From the NCBI GenBank assembly GCA_027353395.1, contig DAIEHU010000017.1, positions 1 to 17,307 of the forward strand: a stretch of 17,307 nt of DNA, read 5' to 3'. This document shows positions 1-6,674 of the stretch, piece after piece. The stretch comes from Desulfobacteraceae bacterium (lineage in GTDB: Bacteria; Desulfobacterota; Desulfobacteria; Desulfobacterales; Desulfosalsimonadaceae). The notes beneath the pieces were generated by a model. That model was not told where the DNA came from, did no database searches, and saw only the letters and a program-made list of their open reading frames with translations. The position numbers and the translations under genes are program-made. Each line of letters starts with the position of its first letter. The stretch's first letter is position 1.

Positions 1-81
1 AGTGGTGACAAAATCATTTCGCGGGCCGGTCAGATAGGCTTCGGCATCCAGTCGCTCTTTTTCAAGATTCCAGGAATACAT
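1..81 (-). CDS. Partial CDS, N-terminus only, unknown product
   Basis: An ATG at 81 (minus strand) opens a frame that runs without a stop to the window edge, giving 27 residues that begin MYSWNLEKERLDAEAY. The composition is protein-like (charged, amphipathic). The next gene on the same strand, the flavin oxidoreductase, ends 153 bases upstream of it. No strong ribosome site sits immediately before the ATG; a GGGAG lies about 20 bases away. I do not recognise the family from so short a piece. It could be chance coding at the edge, but the codon usage resembles the neighbouring genes. Confidence 0.45.
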   Translation of the reverse strand, partial: MYSWNLEKERLDAEAYLTGPRNDFVTT

Positions 82-104
82 GGGGTTGTTTTTTCTGTTT
101 CTCC

Positions 105-175
105 CGCAGAGACGCCGAGACGCAGAGGAAAGTATCCTTGGACGGCATTATCCTCTGCGCCTTTGCGTCTCTGCG
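105..175. repeat. Long imperfect inverted repeat (GCAGAGACGC-type intergenic element)
   Basis: Arms of 25 bases at 105-129 and 151-175 are reverse complements at 22 of 25 positions, separated by a 21-base loop. The arm core is CGCAGAGACGC. The element lies between two minus-strand genes. A related element (ACCGCAGA…CGGAGGA / TCTCCGTGCC…CCGTGGT) lies at 6616-6667. Such CTCTGCGTCTCTGCGG-like sequences are known as dispersed intergenic repeats in many bacterial genomes. Its role here is unknown; a transcribed copy would fold into a long stem. Confidence 0.75.
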
Positions 176-195
176 CGGAATAATTTTTTCCGCTT

Positions 196-214
196 TATCC
201 CGATTGTCGGGATA
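196..214. repeat. Short perfect hairpin downstream of the oxidoreductase gene
   Basis: TATCCCGA, a 3-base loop TTG, then TCGGGATA forms a perfect 8-bp stem, 21 bases beyond the stop of the minus-strand oxidoreductase. No T-tract follows on that strand, so it is not a classical intrinsic terminator. It could still act as a 3' mRNA-stabilising stem or be another dispersed short repeat. Confidence 0.6.
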
Positions 215-234
215 GAAGCCGCTATTCAGGTATA

Positions 235-2256
235 TTAATTCTTCGATGCTTTTTGACCGATTTCTAATGCCGCCAGAAACCCGCCGTGGATAGCGTCGTC
301 GATTTTGCCCGGCCCTTTGCAGTCGCCGATGGCGATAAAGGGAATTCCCATCTGGCCGAGTTTTTCAGAAAGGGTTCGGTCAGGCTGTGAACCGGCGGCG
401 ATGATCACCGAGTCAAAAGTCATGGACTGTTTTTCGCCGGCCTTTTCAAAATCAATCTGGCCGTTTTTGATGGACAGCACTCGCGCGCCGGTCAGGATGG
501 ATACCCCGAATCGCTCCAGTTTGTCAAGCACCACCCAGCGGGTGGATTTGCCCATGTCCTTGCCGGCCTTGGGCAGCATTTCAAATACCGTGACCGTTGA
601 GGTGCCTTTGAGCATGAGTTCTTTCAGGCGTTCGTGGGTCTGTGCGTCGTATTCCATCAGAAAATGAAGGGTTTCCGGGGTAAGTGTTCCCTTGGCCGCA
701 ACAAAAAGCGCGGTTTCAAGCCCCACTGACCCGCCGCCGATAATGGCAACTCGTTTTCCCAGGGGCGGGTTGTCTTTTAACACATCCCATGACGATTTGA
801 CGCATGGATCATCCATTCCGTTGATGGGCGGAAGCAGGGGCTTTGCGCCCTGGGCAACCATCAGCACGTCCGGTTTCATCTCTTCAACCAGGGCCGTAGT
901 CACTTCGGTGTTTAGAAAAACCGGGATGTCCAGTTTCCGGATGATGGCGCGGTAATACCTGATATATTCCAGCAGCTCCTGTTTATGGGGCGGCGCGCCG
1001 GCAAGCCATAACTGGCCGCCGATGTCCGAGTCCTTTTCATAAACCCGCACCTGATGTCCGGCCTTGGTGGCGGTAATGGCGGCTTCCAGGCCCGCGGGTC
1101 CAGCCCCGGCGATCATGACTTTTTTCGGAGAACCGGTCGGGGTGATTTGCCTTTCCGCCTCATATCCGGCCTGGGGATTGCCGATGCAATATACCGGTTT
1201 GCCGTTGAAGACCTGATCCGTGCATCCCTGGGAGCAGGCTGTGCAGGGCCGGATTTCATCGCTCCGGCCTTCAAGGGCTTTTTTCGGCCACTCCGGATCC
1301 GCAATCAGCACTCGCCCGAGATTCACCATGTCCGCGCACCCGTCTTTGATGATTTTTTCAGCCGAGGCCGGGTCCGTGATGCGGTTGGAGGCCATGACCG
1401 GCACGGAAACCGCTTTTTTGACGTTTAAGGCCAGATAGCTGTAGGCGGCCCGGGGCAGTTCCATGGGAAGCTGGGGGATCCGGGTCACATGCCAGCCGCC
1501 GGTTACGCTGATGGCGTCCACGCCCGCGGCTTCATAGGCTTTTGCAATCTCCGCGGTTTCAGCGTCGGTGTTGCTCCCCGGAACAAAATCATTGCCCGCC
1601 ATGCGGACGGTCAGGGGGAAATCCGGCCCCAGCTTTTTGCGGACGAGCCGGATGACTTCCGTGGGAAAGCGCAGCCGGTTTTCGAAACTGCCGCCGTACT
1701 GGTCCGTCCGGATGTTGGTGAGGGGGGACAGGAACTGGGTGAGCAGGTATCCGGCGGACGCGATGATCTCCACCCCGTCAAAACCGGCTTCTTTCGCCCG
1801 CAGGGCCGTATCGGCAAATGATCGCTGAACCCGCTCGATATCCTCAAGGGTCATTTCTTTGGGTGTGGCCTTGGAATAGGGGGAATACATCGCGGATGCC
1901 GAGATGGGTGTCTGGTTGCCGATTAAAAACGGATGGGCGTAGGCCCCGGCATGAAACAACTGAATCCAGGCCCGGGCTCCTTCGGATTTGATGATGCCGG
2001 TCAGTTTCTGAAACGACGGAATGACGGCATCCTGGGCCAGGGACAGCACCACGAATCCGGCGCCCAGATCGTCGACGCCCACCGGCCCGACGGTTACAAT
2101 CCCGGCCCCGCCCCTGGCCCGTTCCTTAAAAAAATGATAATACCGGTCGTTGAGGCGGCTGTCATAGGAATAGAGAAGGCCTAAGGATGGATATGCAATC
2201 CGGTTCTTGATTTCCAGCTTGTTGATGGAGATGGGACTGAATAAATACGGGTACAT
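235..2256 (-). CDS. NADH:flavin oxidoreductase, 2,4-dienoyl-CoA reductase / 2-enoate reductase type
   Basis: A 673-residue enzyme of the old-yellow-enzyme/FadH class, predicted cytoplasmic, that would reduce an activated C=C bond (dienoyl-CoA or enoate) using NAD(P)H. Residues 1-335 form the FMN TIM barrel. A 4Fe-4S site follows with C338, C341, C345 and C357 (C-x2-C-x3-C-x11-C). Residues about 378-673 are FAD/NAD(P) Rossmann parts with GAGPAGLEAA at 384-393 and GGGSVGLETA at 507-516. Y170 (in GYLLTQFLSP) and H256 (in GWHVTRIP) align with the catalytic Tyr and His I recall for E. coli FadH. An insert at about 521-555 (KGTLTPETLHFL…) resembles the 2-enoate reductase branch. The start has a good purine-rich site (GAAAGGGAAA). 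It stands alone, with no beta-oxidation genes nearby, so the substrate is open. The family call is secure; the substrate is not. Confidence 0.9.
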   Translation of the reverse strand: MYPYLFSPISINKLEIKNRIAYPSLGLLYSYDSRLNDRYYHFFKERARGGAGIVTVGPVGVDDLGAGFVVLSLAQDAVIPSFQKLTGIIKSEGARAWIQLFHAGAYAHPFLIGNQTPISASAMYSPYSKATPKEMTLEDIERVQRSFADTALRAKEAGFDGVEIIASAGYLLTQFLSPLTNIRTDQYGGSFENRLRFPTEVIRLVRKKLGPDFPLTVRMAGNDFVPGSNTDAETAEIAKAYEAAGVDAISVTGGWHVTRIPQLPMELPRAAYSYLALNVKKAVSVPVMASNRITDPASAEKIIKDGCADMVNLGRVLIADPEWPKKALEGRSDEIRPCTACSQGCTDQVFNGKPVYCIGNPQAGYEAERQITPTGSPKKVMIAGAGPAGLEAAITATKAGHQVRVYEKDSDIGGQLWLAGAPPHKQELLEYIRYYRAIIRKLDIPVFLNTEVTTALVEEMKPDVLMVAQGAKPLLPPINGMDDPCVKSSWDVLKDNPPLGKRVAIIGGGSVGLETALFVAAKGTLTPETLHFLMEYDAQTHERLKELMLKGTSTVTVFEMLPKAGKDMGKSTRWVVLDKLERFGVSILTGARVLSIKNGQIDFEKAGEKQSMTFDSVIIAAGSQPDRTLSEKLGQMGIPFIAIGDCKGPGKIDDAIHGGFLAALEIGQKASKN

Positions 2257-2311
2257 GGCTTTCCCTTTCGTTGACAGTGTTGATATTCATAAAAATTTTG
2301 AGTTTAATTTT

Positions 2312-2334
2312 TTTATTGAATATGATTCAATAAA
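2312..2334. promoter_or_regulatory. Palindromic operator candidate for the oxidoreductase gene
   Basis: TTTATTGAAT, spacer ATG, then ATTCAATAAA is a perfect 10+10 inverted repeat. It lies within the first 25 or so transcribed bases predicted for the minus-strand promoter at 2343-2370, a usual place for a repressor. The core TGAAT-N3-ATTCA resembles operators of TetR-type fatty-acid regulators, which would suit an enoyl/dienoyl reductase. That assignment is inference; no regulator gene is in the window. Confidence 0.6.
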
Positions 2335-2342
2335 TGAAGTTT

Positions 2343-2370
2343 ATATTAACAGAAACAAAGCATGTGTCAA
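2343..2370 (-). promoter_or_regulatory. Sigma-70-like promoter of the oxidoreductase gene
   Basis: On the minus strand TTGACA (2370-2365) is followed after 16 bases by TAATAT (2348-2343). The -35 is a perfect consensus and the -10 is close. The start point would fall near 2336, immediately before the palindrome at 2312-2334. The leader to the ATG at 2256 would be about 80 bases. Confidence 0.6.
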
Positions 2371-2390
2371 TATTTAACAGCCGGGAATGT

Positions 2391-2419
2391 TTGACACATT
2401 GCCGGTCATCCGGTATTCA
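2391..2419 (+). promoter_or_regulatory. Sigma-70-like promoter of galE
   Basis: TTGACA (2391-2396), a 17-base spacer and TATTCA (2414-2419) sit just ahead of galE. The start point would be near 2426, giving a very short leader that is mostly the ribosome site AAAAGGAGAG. This -35 (in TTGACACA, 2391-2398) is the exact reverse complement of the divergent gene's -35 block (TGTGTCAA, 2363-2370). Confidence 0.6.
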
Positions 2420-2442
2420 TCAAACAAAAGGAGAGAAAACAT

Positions 2443-3456
2443 ATGAATATTTTGCTGACCGGCGGTGCGGGCTATATCGGCAGTCATACCTGCGTGGCGC
2501 TCCAGGAGCAGGGATATTCGGTTATCGTGATAGACAATTTGTGCAACAGCCGGGCCGTGTCGCTCTCACGGGTGGAGGAAATCACGGGTCGGCCCGTGAT
2601 TTTTTATCCGCTGGATTTGTGTGGCAGGGAAGGGGTGCGATCGGTTTTCAAGCGCCATCATATTGACGCCGCGGTTCATTTCGCGGGACTGAAAAGCGTT
2701 GCGGAATCCGTGGAAAAACCCCTCACGTATTATCAGAACAATATTGACGCCACCCTGACCCTGTGCGAGGTGATGAAGGAGCATGGCGTGAAAAACTTTG
2801 TGTTCAGCTCGTCCGCAACCGTGTACGGCAATCCGGAAACCGTGCCCATTAAGGAAGGCGCCCCGCTCGCCCCGTTTAATCCCTATGGCCGCTCCAAACG
2901 GTTCATCGAAGAAATATTAACCGATCTGCACCAATCGGACTCGTCGTGGAATATCGCGCTACTGCGGTATTTCAACCCGATGGGTGCGCATCCCAGCGGC
3001 CGGATCGGCGAAGACCCGTCGGGTGTGCCCAATAATTTGATGCCGTATATCAGCCAGGTGGCGGTGGGCAAACGGCCGGAGCTTCTGGTTTACGGAGATG
3101 ATTACCCGACGCCGGACGGCACGGGGGTTCGTGATTATATCCACGTCATGGACCTGGCCGAAGGCCATGTGCGGGGGCTTGAAAAAACCATGTCCGGCGC
3201 AGGGCTTACGACGTATAACTTGGGTACCGGCAAGGGATGCAGTGTGAAGGAAATGATCGCAGCGTTTGAAAAAGCCTCGGGCCGGCGCATCCCTTTTAAA
3301 ATCGCCGGGAGGCGGCCCGGCGATGTTCCTGCGTATTATGCGGATCCGTCGCTTGCCGAAAAAGAACTGGGCTGGCGGGCCCGCCGCGGCATTCATGAGA
3401 TGTGCGCGGACGCCTGGCGGTGGCAGTCCATGAATCCGGATGGCTATCCGTCATAG
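2443..3456 (+). CDS. galE: UDP-glucose 4-epimerase
   Basis: A 337-residue cytosolic short-chain dehydrogenase/reductase-type epimerase that interconverts UDP-glucose and UDP-galactose with bound NAD, supplying sugars for lipopolysaccharide or other surface glycans. The NAD site GGAGYIG is at residues 7-13. The catalytic set is S124 (in FSSSATVYG) and Y148-x3-K152 (YGRSK), matching E. coli GalE spacing. VRDYIHVMDLAEGH at about 229-242 is typical of the family. Length is normal. The ATG at 2443 has an excellent AAGGAGAG site. It diverges from the oxidoreductase gene and is followed after 82 bases by the iron operon with its own promoter candidate, so it is probably monocistronic. UDP-N-acetylglucosamine epimerase activity cannot be excluded. 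Confidence 0.95.
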   Translation: MNILLTGGAGYIGSHTCVALQEQGYSVIVIDNLCNSRAVSLSRVEEITGRPVIFYPLDLCGREGVRSVFKRHHIDAAVHFAGLKSVAESVEKPLTYYQNNIDATLTLCEVMKEHGVKNFVFSSSATVYGNPETVPIKEGAPLAPFNPYGRSKRFIEEILTDLHQSDSSWNIALLRYFNPMGAHPSGRIGEDPSGVPNNLMPYISQVAVGKRPELLVYGDDYPTPDGTGVRDYIHVMDLAEGHVRGLEKTMSGAGLTTYNLGTGKGCSVKEMIAAFEKASGRRIPFKIAGRRPGDVPAYYADPSLAEKELGWRARRGIHEMCADAWRWQSMNPDGYPS

Positions 3457-3475
3457 AAAAACCCGCTCCCTTTAA

Positions 3476-3522
3476 TTGACAGTCTTTTTGTCCTGTATTA
3501 TGTATCCTATTTGAATATCAAA
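3476..3522 (+). promoter_or_regulatory. Promoter region and small palindrome upstream of the iron operon
   Basis: TTGACA at 3476-3481 is a perfect -35, but the -10 is uncertain: TATGTA at 3499-3504 has the right spacing and a poor match, while TATTAT at 3496-3501 matches better but is only 14 bases away. Between this and the start codon at 3539 lies TTTGA-ATA-TCAAA (3510-3522), a perfect 5+5 palindrome that could bind a regulator, perhaps the Fur-like protein encoded just downstream. It does not match the classical Fur box. Confidence 0.4.
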
Positions 3523-3538
3523 ATAACGGGCTTATTAT

Positions 3539-3841
3539 ATGCGTATGAAAGAAATCCATTCTCATGAACGCCATCAGTTTGAAACCCTTTTCAAACAGGA
3601 AAAAATCGACCGGTTTGAAGACCGGTTCAAGATTCTGGAAGCATTTTTGCAGACCGAACAGCACATCACGGTTTACGGGCTGGCGCAGGTATTAAAAGAC
3701 AAAAAGATTTCCCTGCCGCCGGAATTTATTGAAGACACGCTGGAATTGATGCACCGGTTCGGCTTCGCCCAGAAAAACCGGTTTGACAACGGGGTGATGT
3801 ATTATGAACACCGGCATCTGGGGAGCATCACGACCATATGA
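3539..3841 (+). CDS. Fur-family regulator, N-terminal winged-helix half (split frame)
   Basis: This 100-residue ORF is the DNA-binding half of a Fur-type ferric uptake regulator. It includes FKQEKIDRFEDRFKILEAFLQTEQHITVYGLAQVL and, at 81-94, RFDNGVMYYEHRHL, the usual run-up to the Fur metal site. After L94-G95 the frame gives SITTI and stops. In the -1 frame the same DNA continues with E-H-H-D-H-M-I-C-T-K-C, the expected Fur metal/zinc region. So the gene is split by a 1-base shift at GGGG 3820-3823. The region where Fur normally carries TVYRTL instead reads PPEFIEDTLELM, so DNA recognition may be atypical. The ribosome site is weak; an ATG at 3545 is an alternative start. It overlaps the next ORF by 4 bases (ATGA). 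If not shifted, this half would lack most metal ligands. Confidence 0.8.
   Translation: MRMKEIHSHERHQFETLFKQEKIDRFEDRFKILEAFLQTEQHITVYGLAQVLKDKKISLPPEFIEDTLELMHRFGFAQKNRFDNGVMYYEHRHLGSITTI
3808..3841 (+). other. Two-frame overlap where Fur changes frame (frameshift, coupling or error)
   Basis: The upstream frame is open to TGA 3839-3841 and the downstream frame is open from 3808 (after TGA 3805-3807), so any -1 shift must happen in these 34 bases. Protein homology puts it at CTG GGG AGC: re-reading one G of GGGG (3820-3823) gives …HRHLGEHHDHMICTKC. The same GGGGAG doubles as a Shine-Dalgarno-like site 12 bases before the ATG at 3838. Possible explanations are a sequencing or assembly deletion of one G, a real mutation, -1 slippage of the Gly tRNA on GGGG, or translation of two coupled halves. 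Confidence 0.8.
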
Positions 3842-4239
3842 TCTGTACCAAGTGCGGCAAGATCATCGAGTTCGAAAATGACCGGCTCGAACAGCTCCAG
3901 TCGCAGGTGGTGGCGGGTTTCGGGTTTCACATGCTCCAGCACCGCATGGAGATATATGGCATTTGCGCGGACTGCCTGAAATCCAGGGAGCAGCGGATGC
4001 CCCTTCAGGCGGCGAAGCCAGGGGAGCGGGCGGTCATCCGGGAGCTGACCGGCGGCAGCAATATCCGGATGCGGCTTTTGAGCATGGGCTTGCGTGTGGG
4101 CGACACGGTGGAAGTGATCACCAACAATGGGCAGGGCCAACTGGTGGTCGCCGTTGATTTTCACCGGTTTGTTCTGGGACGCGGCATGTCCCAGAAAATC
4201 ATTGTGCAGCCGGTGCATCCGGAGGCGGCTAAATCATGA
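3838..4239 (+). CDS. Fur C-terminal zinc/dimerisation domain fused to a FeoA domain
   Basis: A 133-residue ORF. Residues 1-47 match the Fur dimerisation domain: C3-x2-C6 (ICTKCGKIIEFE) and C43-x2-C46 (YGICADC) form the structural zinc site, with H35 in HRMEIYG. Residues about 52-126 are a FeoA SH3-like domain (GERAVIRELTGGSNIRMRLLSMGLRVGDTVEV … LGRGMSQKIIV). The HHDH metal-sensing segment is encoded in this frame only upstream of the ATG (3826-3837), so a protein starting at 3838 would miss it; there is no other start codon between 3808 and 3838. With a -1 shift, 3539-4239 would give one 233-residue Fur–FeoA protein. That order (winged helix, dimerisation, SH3/FeoA-like) parallels the unrelated DtxR/IdeR regulators. 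It lies 43 bases upstream of a separate feoA, so it is probably the operon's own iron sensor. Confidence 0.85.
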   Translation: MICTKCGKIIEFENDRLEQLQSQVVAGFGFHMLQHRMEIYGICADCLKSREQRMPLQAAKPGERAVIRELTGGSNIRMRLLSMGLRVGDTVEVITNNGQGQLVVAVDFHRFVLGRGMSQKIIVQPVHPEAAKS

Positions 4240-4282
4240 ATAATATTCTGTTGCGATGACAGATCAAAGGATATGAACACAA

Positions 4283-4522
4283 ATGCGATTAAGTGAAATG
4301 GGACAAGGACAATCCGGAAAAATTGTACGGATCGGCGGAGAATCGAAGCTCAGGCGGCGGATTCTGGAAATGGGCCTGACCCGGGGCGCGGAAATAACTA
4401 TTGAGAAATATGCACCTTTGAAAGACCCTCTGGAGCTGGTGGTTCGCGGAAGCCATATCTCTCTGAGGGTCAATGAAGCCGCTGAGATCGATGTTGAGGC
4501 GGCAGAACCGGCCGGGGCGTGA
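4283..4522 (+). CDS. feoA: Ferrous iron transport accessory protein FeoA
   Basis: A 79-residue small cytosolic SH3-fold protein of normal FeoA length, thought to bind and support FeoB. The hallmark GKIVRIGGESKLRRRILEMGLTRGAEITIEKYAPLKDP spans residues 12-48, followed by the typical ELVVRGSHISLRVNEAAEI at 51-69. AAAGGA (4266-4271) lies 11 bases ahead of the ATG at 4283. Its stop overlaps the feoB start as GTGA, indicating translational coupling. It is the second FeoA domain in the operon and the more canonical one (it keeps KDPLELVVRG). Confidence 0.95.
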   Translation: MRLSEMGQGQSGKIVRIGGESKLRRRILEMGLTRGAEITIEKYAPLKDPLELVVRGSHISLRVNEAAEIDVEAAEPAGA

Positions 4523-6603
4523 GCATGGAAACCAGACAGTTGCGGATCGCCCTTGCGGGCAATCCCAATTCCGGAAAAACCACTATTTTCAACAGCCTGA
4601 CGGGCACCCGGCAGAAGGTCGGCAACTGGCCGGGGGTGACGGTTGAGAAAAAAGAGGGAGATATCCGGAAATTCGAATATGATATTAAAATAATTGATCT
4701 TCCAGGCACTTACAGCCTGACGCCGTTTTCCATTGAAGAAATCGTGGCCAGGGATTTTATTCTGGATGAAAATCCGGATGTGGTCATTGATATTATTGAC
4801 GCCTCCAATCTGGAACGGAATCTTTATCTCGCCAACCAGCTCCGGGAACTGGACTGCAAGGTGATGTTCGCTTTAAACATGGCGGATGTGGCCCGGTCCA
4901 GAGGACTCAAAATCGACGCCGTGAAACTCTCCGAATTACTCGGGGTGCCGGTGGTGTTTACCGTGGGTAATAAAAATGAGGGGCTGGATGATCTTTTAAA
5001 GACCGCCGCTGATCTGGCCAATTCGCCCCTGGTGATTCCGGAAGAGCGCAAGGTGCGTTACAGCAAGGAAATCGAGGCGGCCATCAGAGAGCTCAAGGCG
5101 ACCATCCGGCAGCACATTGGCCCGGCGTTTCCCTACAATCCCAGGTGGACCGCGATAAAACTCCTGGAAGACGATAAAATCATAAAGGAAAGATTGAATC
5201 AGAAAGCAGGGCCGTCCACCGGCGTTATCCTTGCCAAGGCCGAAACCCTGCGGGGAAGGCTTGCGAAGTTTTTTGACGATGACCCGGAGATCATCATGAC
5301 CGACGAGCGGTACGGGTTTATCGCAGGCATCATCAAGGAGGTACAGTCCAGCTCCACCCGCCAGAGGGTAGACATGTCCCGGAATATTGATCTGGTGCTG
5401 ACCAACCGGTTTCTGGGATTCCCGATTTTTATTTTTTTTATCTGGGCCATGTTTCAGGCCACGTTTACCCTGGGCGCTTACCCCATGGCATGGATTGATG
5501 CGGGTGTCGGCCATCTGTCCGGGTTTGTGGCGGGGCTGCTGCCGGATGGGCTGCTGAAAAACCTGATCATTGACGGCATGATCGCCGGTGTGGGCAGCAT
5601 TATTATTTTTCTGCCCAATATACTGATCCTTTTTTTCTGCATCGCCCTGTTTGAAGACACCGGCTATATGGCCCGGGCCGCATTTCTGATGGACAAGATC
5701 ATGCATCTGATCGGGCTCCACGGCAAATCCTTTATCCCCATGCTCATGGGGTTCGGATGCAGCGTGCCCGCCATTATCGCCACCCGGTCTCTGGAGAGCC
5801 GGAAAGACCGGATACTGACCATCCTTATCACCCCTTTCATGTCCTGTTCGGCCCGGCTGCCCGTGTATATCGTGCTGGCCGGGACATTTTTTGCGGCCCA
5901 TGCGGGCACGGTGATTTTCTGCATCTACCTTTTCGGCATCGTGGTCGCCATCGTCACCGGCCGCCTGTTCCGGACAGCCCTGCTTCGGGGGGAGGACGCG
6001 CCATTTGTCATGGAGTTGCCGCCCTACCGGATGCCCATGATGAAAAATTTGATGATTCATATGTGGGACCGGAGCCGGATGTTCTTGAAAAAGATGGGCG
6101 GGATTATTCTGATCGGGTCTATCGTCATCTGGGCCTTGACCAATTTTCCCCGGTATGAGGCGCCGGGAGCCATGACGCCGCAGATGGCTGCTCAAAGCGC
6201 CGCTCTTCAGGCCGAGAACTCGTATATCGGGAAGGTGGGGAAAATTGTTGAACCGTTTTTTGCGCCCATCGGCATTGACTGGCGGGGGAGCGTGGCCCTG
6301 CTGACCGGCTTTGTGGCCAAGGAAATCGTGGTCAGCACCATGGGGGTTTTGTATGCCGCTGAAGGGGACGCCAATTCCGACGCCCTGCGTGACGCCCTGC
6401 GGAATTCCGGCATGACGCCTTTGTCGGCCTTGTCCATGATGATTTTTGTGCTGCTTTATATTCCCTGTTTGGCCACCATCGGGGCCATCACCCGGGAAAC
6501 CGGGTCCGTGAAATGGACCTTGTTCAATATCGCGTTTACCACGGGCGTGGCCTGGACCATGTCGTTTGTGGTGTATCGGGGCGGACGGCTGCTGGGTTTT
6601 TAG
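4519..6603 (+). CDS. feoB: Ferrous iron transporter FeoB
   Basis: A 694-residue inner-membrane Fe(II) permease with an N-terminal GTPase. G1 is GNPNSGKT (14-21), G2 the T of GVTVEKKEG (39-47), G3 DLPG (60-63) and G4 NMAD (120-123). The G5 region reads TVGNKNEG (148-155) in place of the common S-A/T form. A helical regulatory domain follows to about residue 290. The membrane core begins at about 297 (FLGFPIFIFFIWAMF), with the conserved pore/gate motifs GFGCSVPAIIATR (about 412-424), PFMSCSARLPVYIVLAG (about 438-454) and GFVAKEIVVSTMGVLY near the C-terminus. Length fits FeoB without a long tail. The start is GTG 4519, overlapping the feoA stop; ATG 4525 is an in-frame alternative. No feoC follows; the next gene converges. 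Confidence 0.97.
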   Translation: MSMETRQLRIALAGNPNSGKTTIFNSLTGTRQKVGNWPGVTVEKKEGDIRKFEYDIKIIDLPGTYSLTPFSIEEIVARDFILDENPDVVIDIIDASNLERNLYLANQLRELDCKVMFALNMADVARSRGLKIDAVKLSELLGVPVVFTVGNKNEGLDDLLKTAADLANSPLVIPEERKVRYSKEIEAAIRELKATIRQHIGPAFPYNPRWTAIKLLEDDKIIKERLNQKAGPSTGVILAKAETLRGRLAKFFDDDPEIIMTDERYGFIAGIIKEVQSSSTRQRVDMSRNIDLVLTNRFLGFPIFIFFIWAMFQATFTLGAYPMAWIDAGVGHLSGFVAGLLPDGLLKNLIIDGMIAGVGSIIIFLPNILILFFCIALFEDTGYMARAAFLMDKIMHLIGLHGKSFIPMLMGFGCSVPAIIATRSLESRKDRILTILITPFMSCSARLPVYIVLAGTFFAAHAGTVIFCIYLFGIVVAIVTGRLFRTALLRGEDAPFVMELPPYRMPMMKNLMIHMWDRSRMFLKKMGGIILIGSIVIWALTNFPRYEAPGAMTPQMAAQSAALQAENSYIGKVGKIVEPFFAPIGIDWRGSVALLTGFVAKEIVVSTMGVLYAAEGDANSDALRDALRNSGMTPLSALSMMIFVLLYIPCLATIGAITRETGSVKWTLFNIAFTTGVAWTMSFVVYRGGRLLGF

Positions 6604-6615
6604 ACGGGATTTTTC

Positions 6616-6667
6616 ACCGCAGATGGGCGCGGAGGAAAATCTCTGTGGTCTCCGTGCCCTCCGTGGT
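6616..6667. repeat. Imperfect inverted repeat between convergent feoB and clpB
   Basis: Left arm 6616-6636 (ACCGCAGATGGGCGCGGAGGA less the last base is the visible core) pairs imperfectly with right arm 6649-6667 around a 12-base loop. It occupies most of the 71 bases between the feoB stop and the clpB stop. It is of the same general type as the repeat at 105-175 (caccGCAGA…CGGAG / CTCCGTG…CCGTGGT). No T-tract follows, but a stem here could serve as a bidirectional mRNA end. Confidence 0.65.
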
Positions 6668-6674
6668 AAGCCTG

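Noticed and set aside
3476..3538. Classical Fur box before the iron operon
   Set aside because: No adequate match to the 19-base GATAATGATAATCATTATC pattern or to repeated NATWAT hexamers; only the 5+5 palindrome at 3510-3522 is present.
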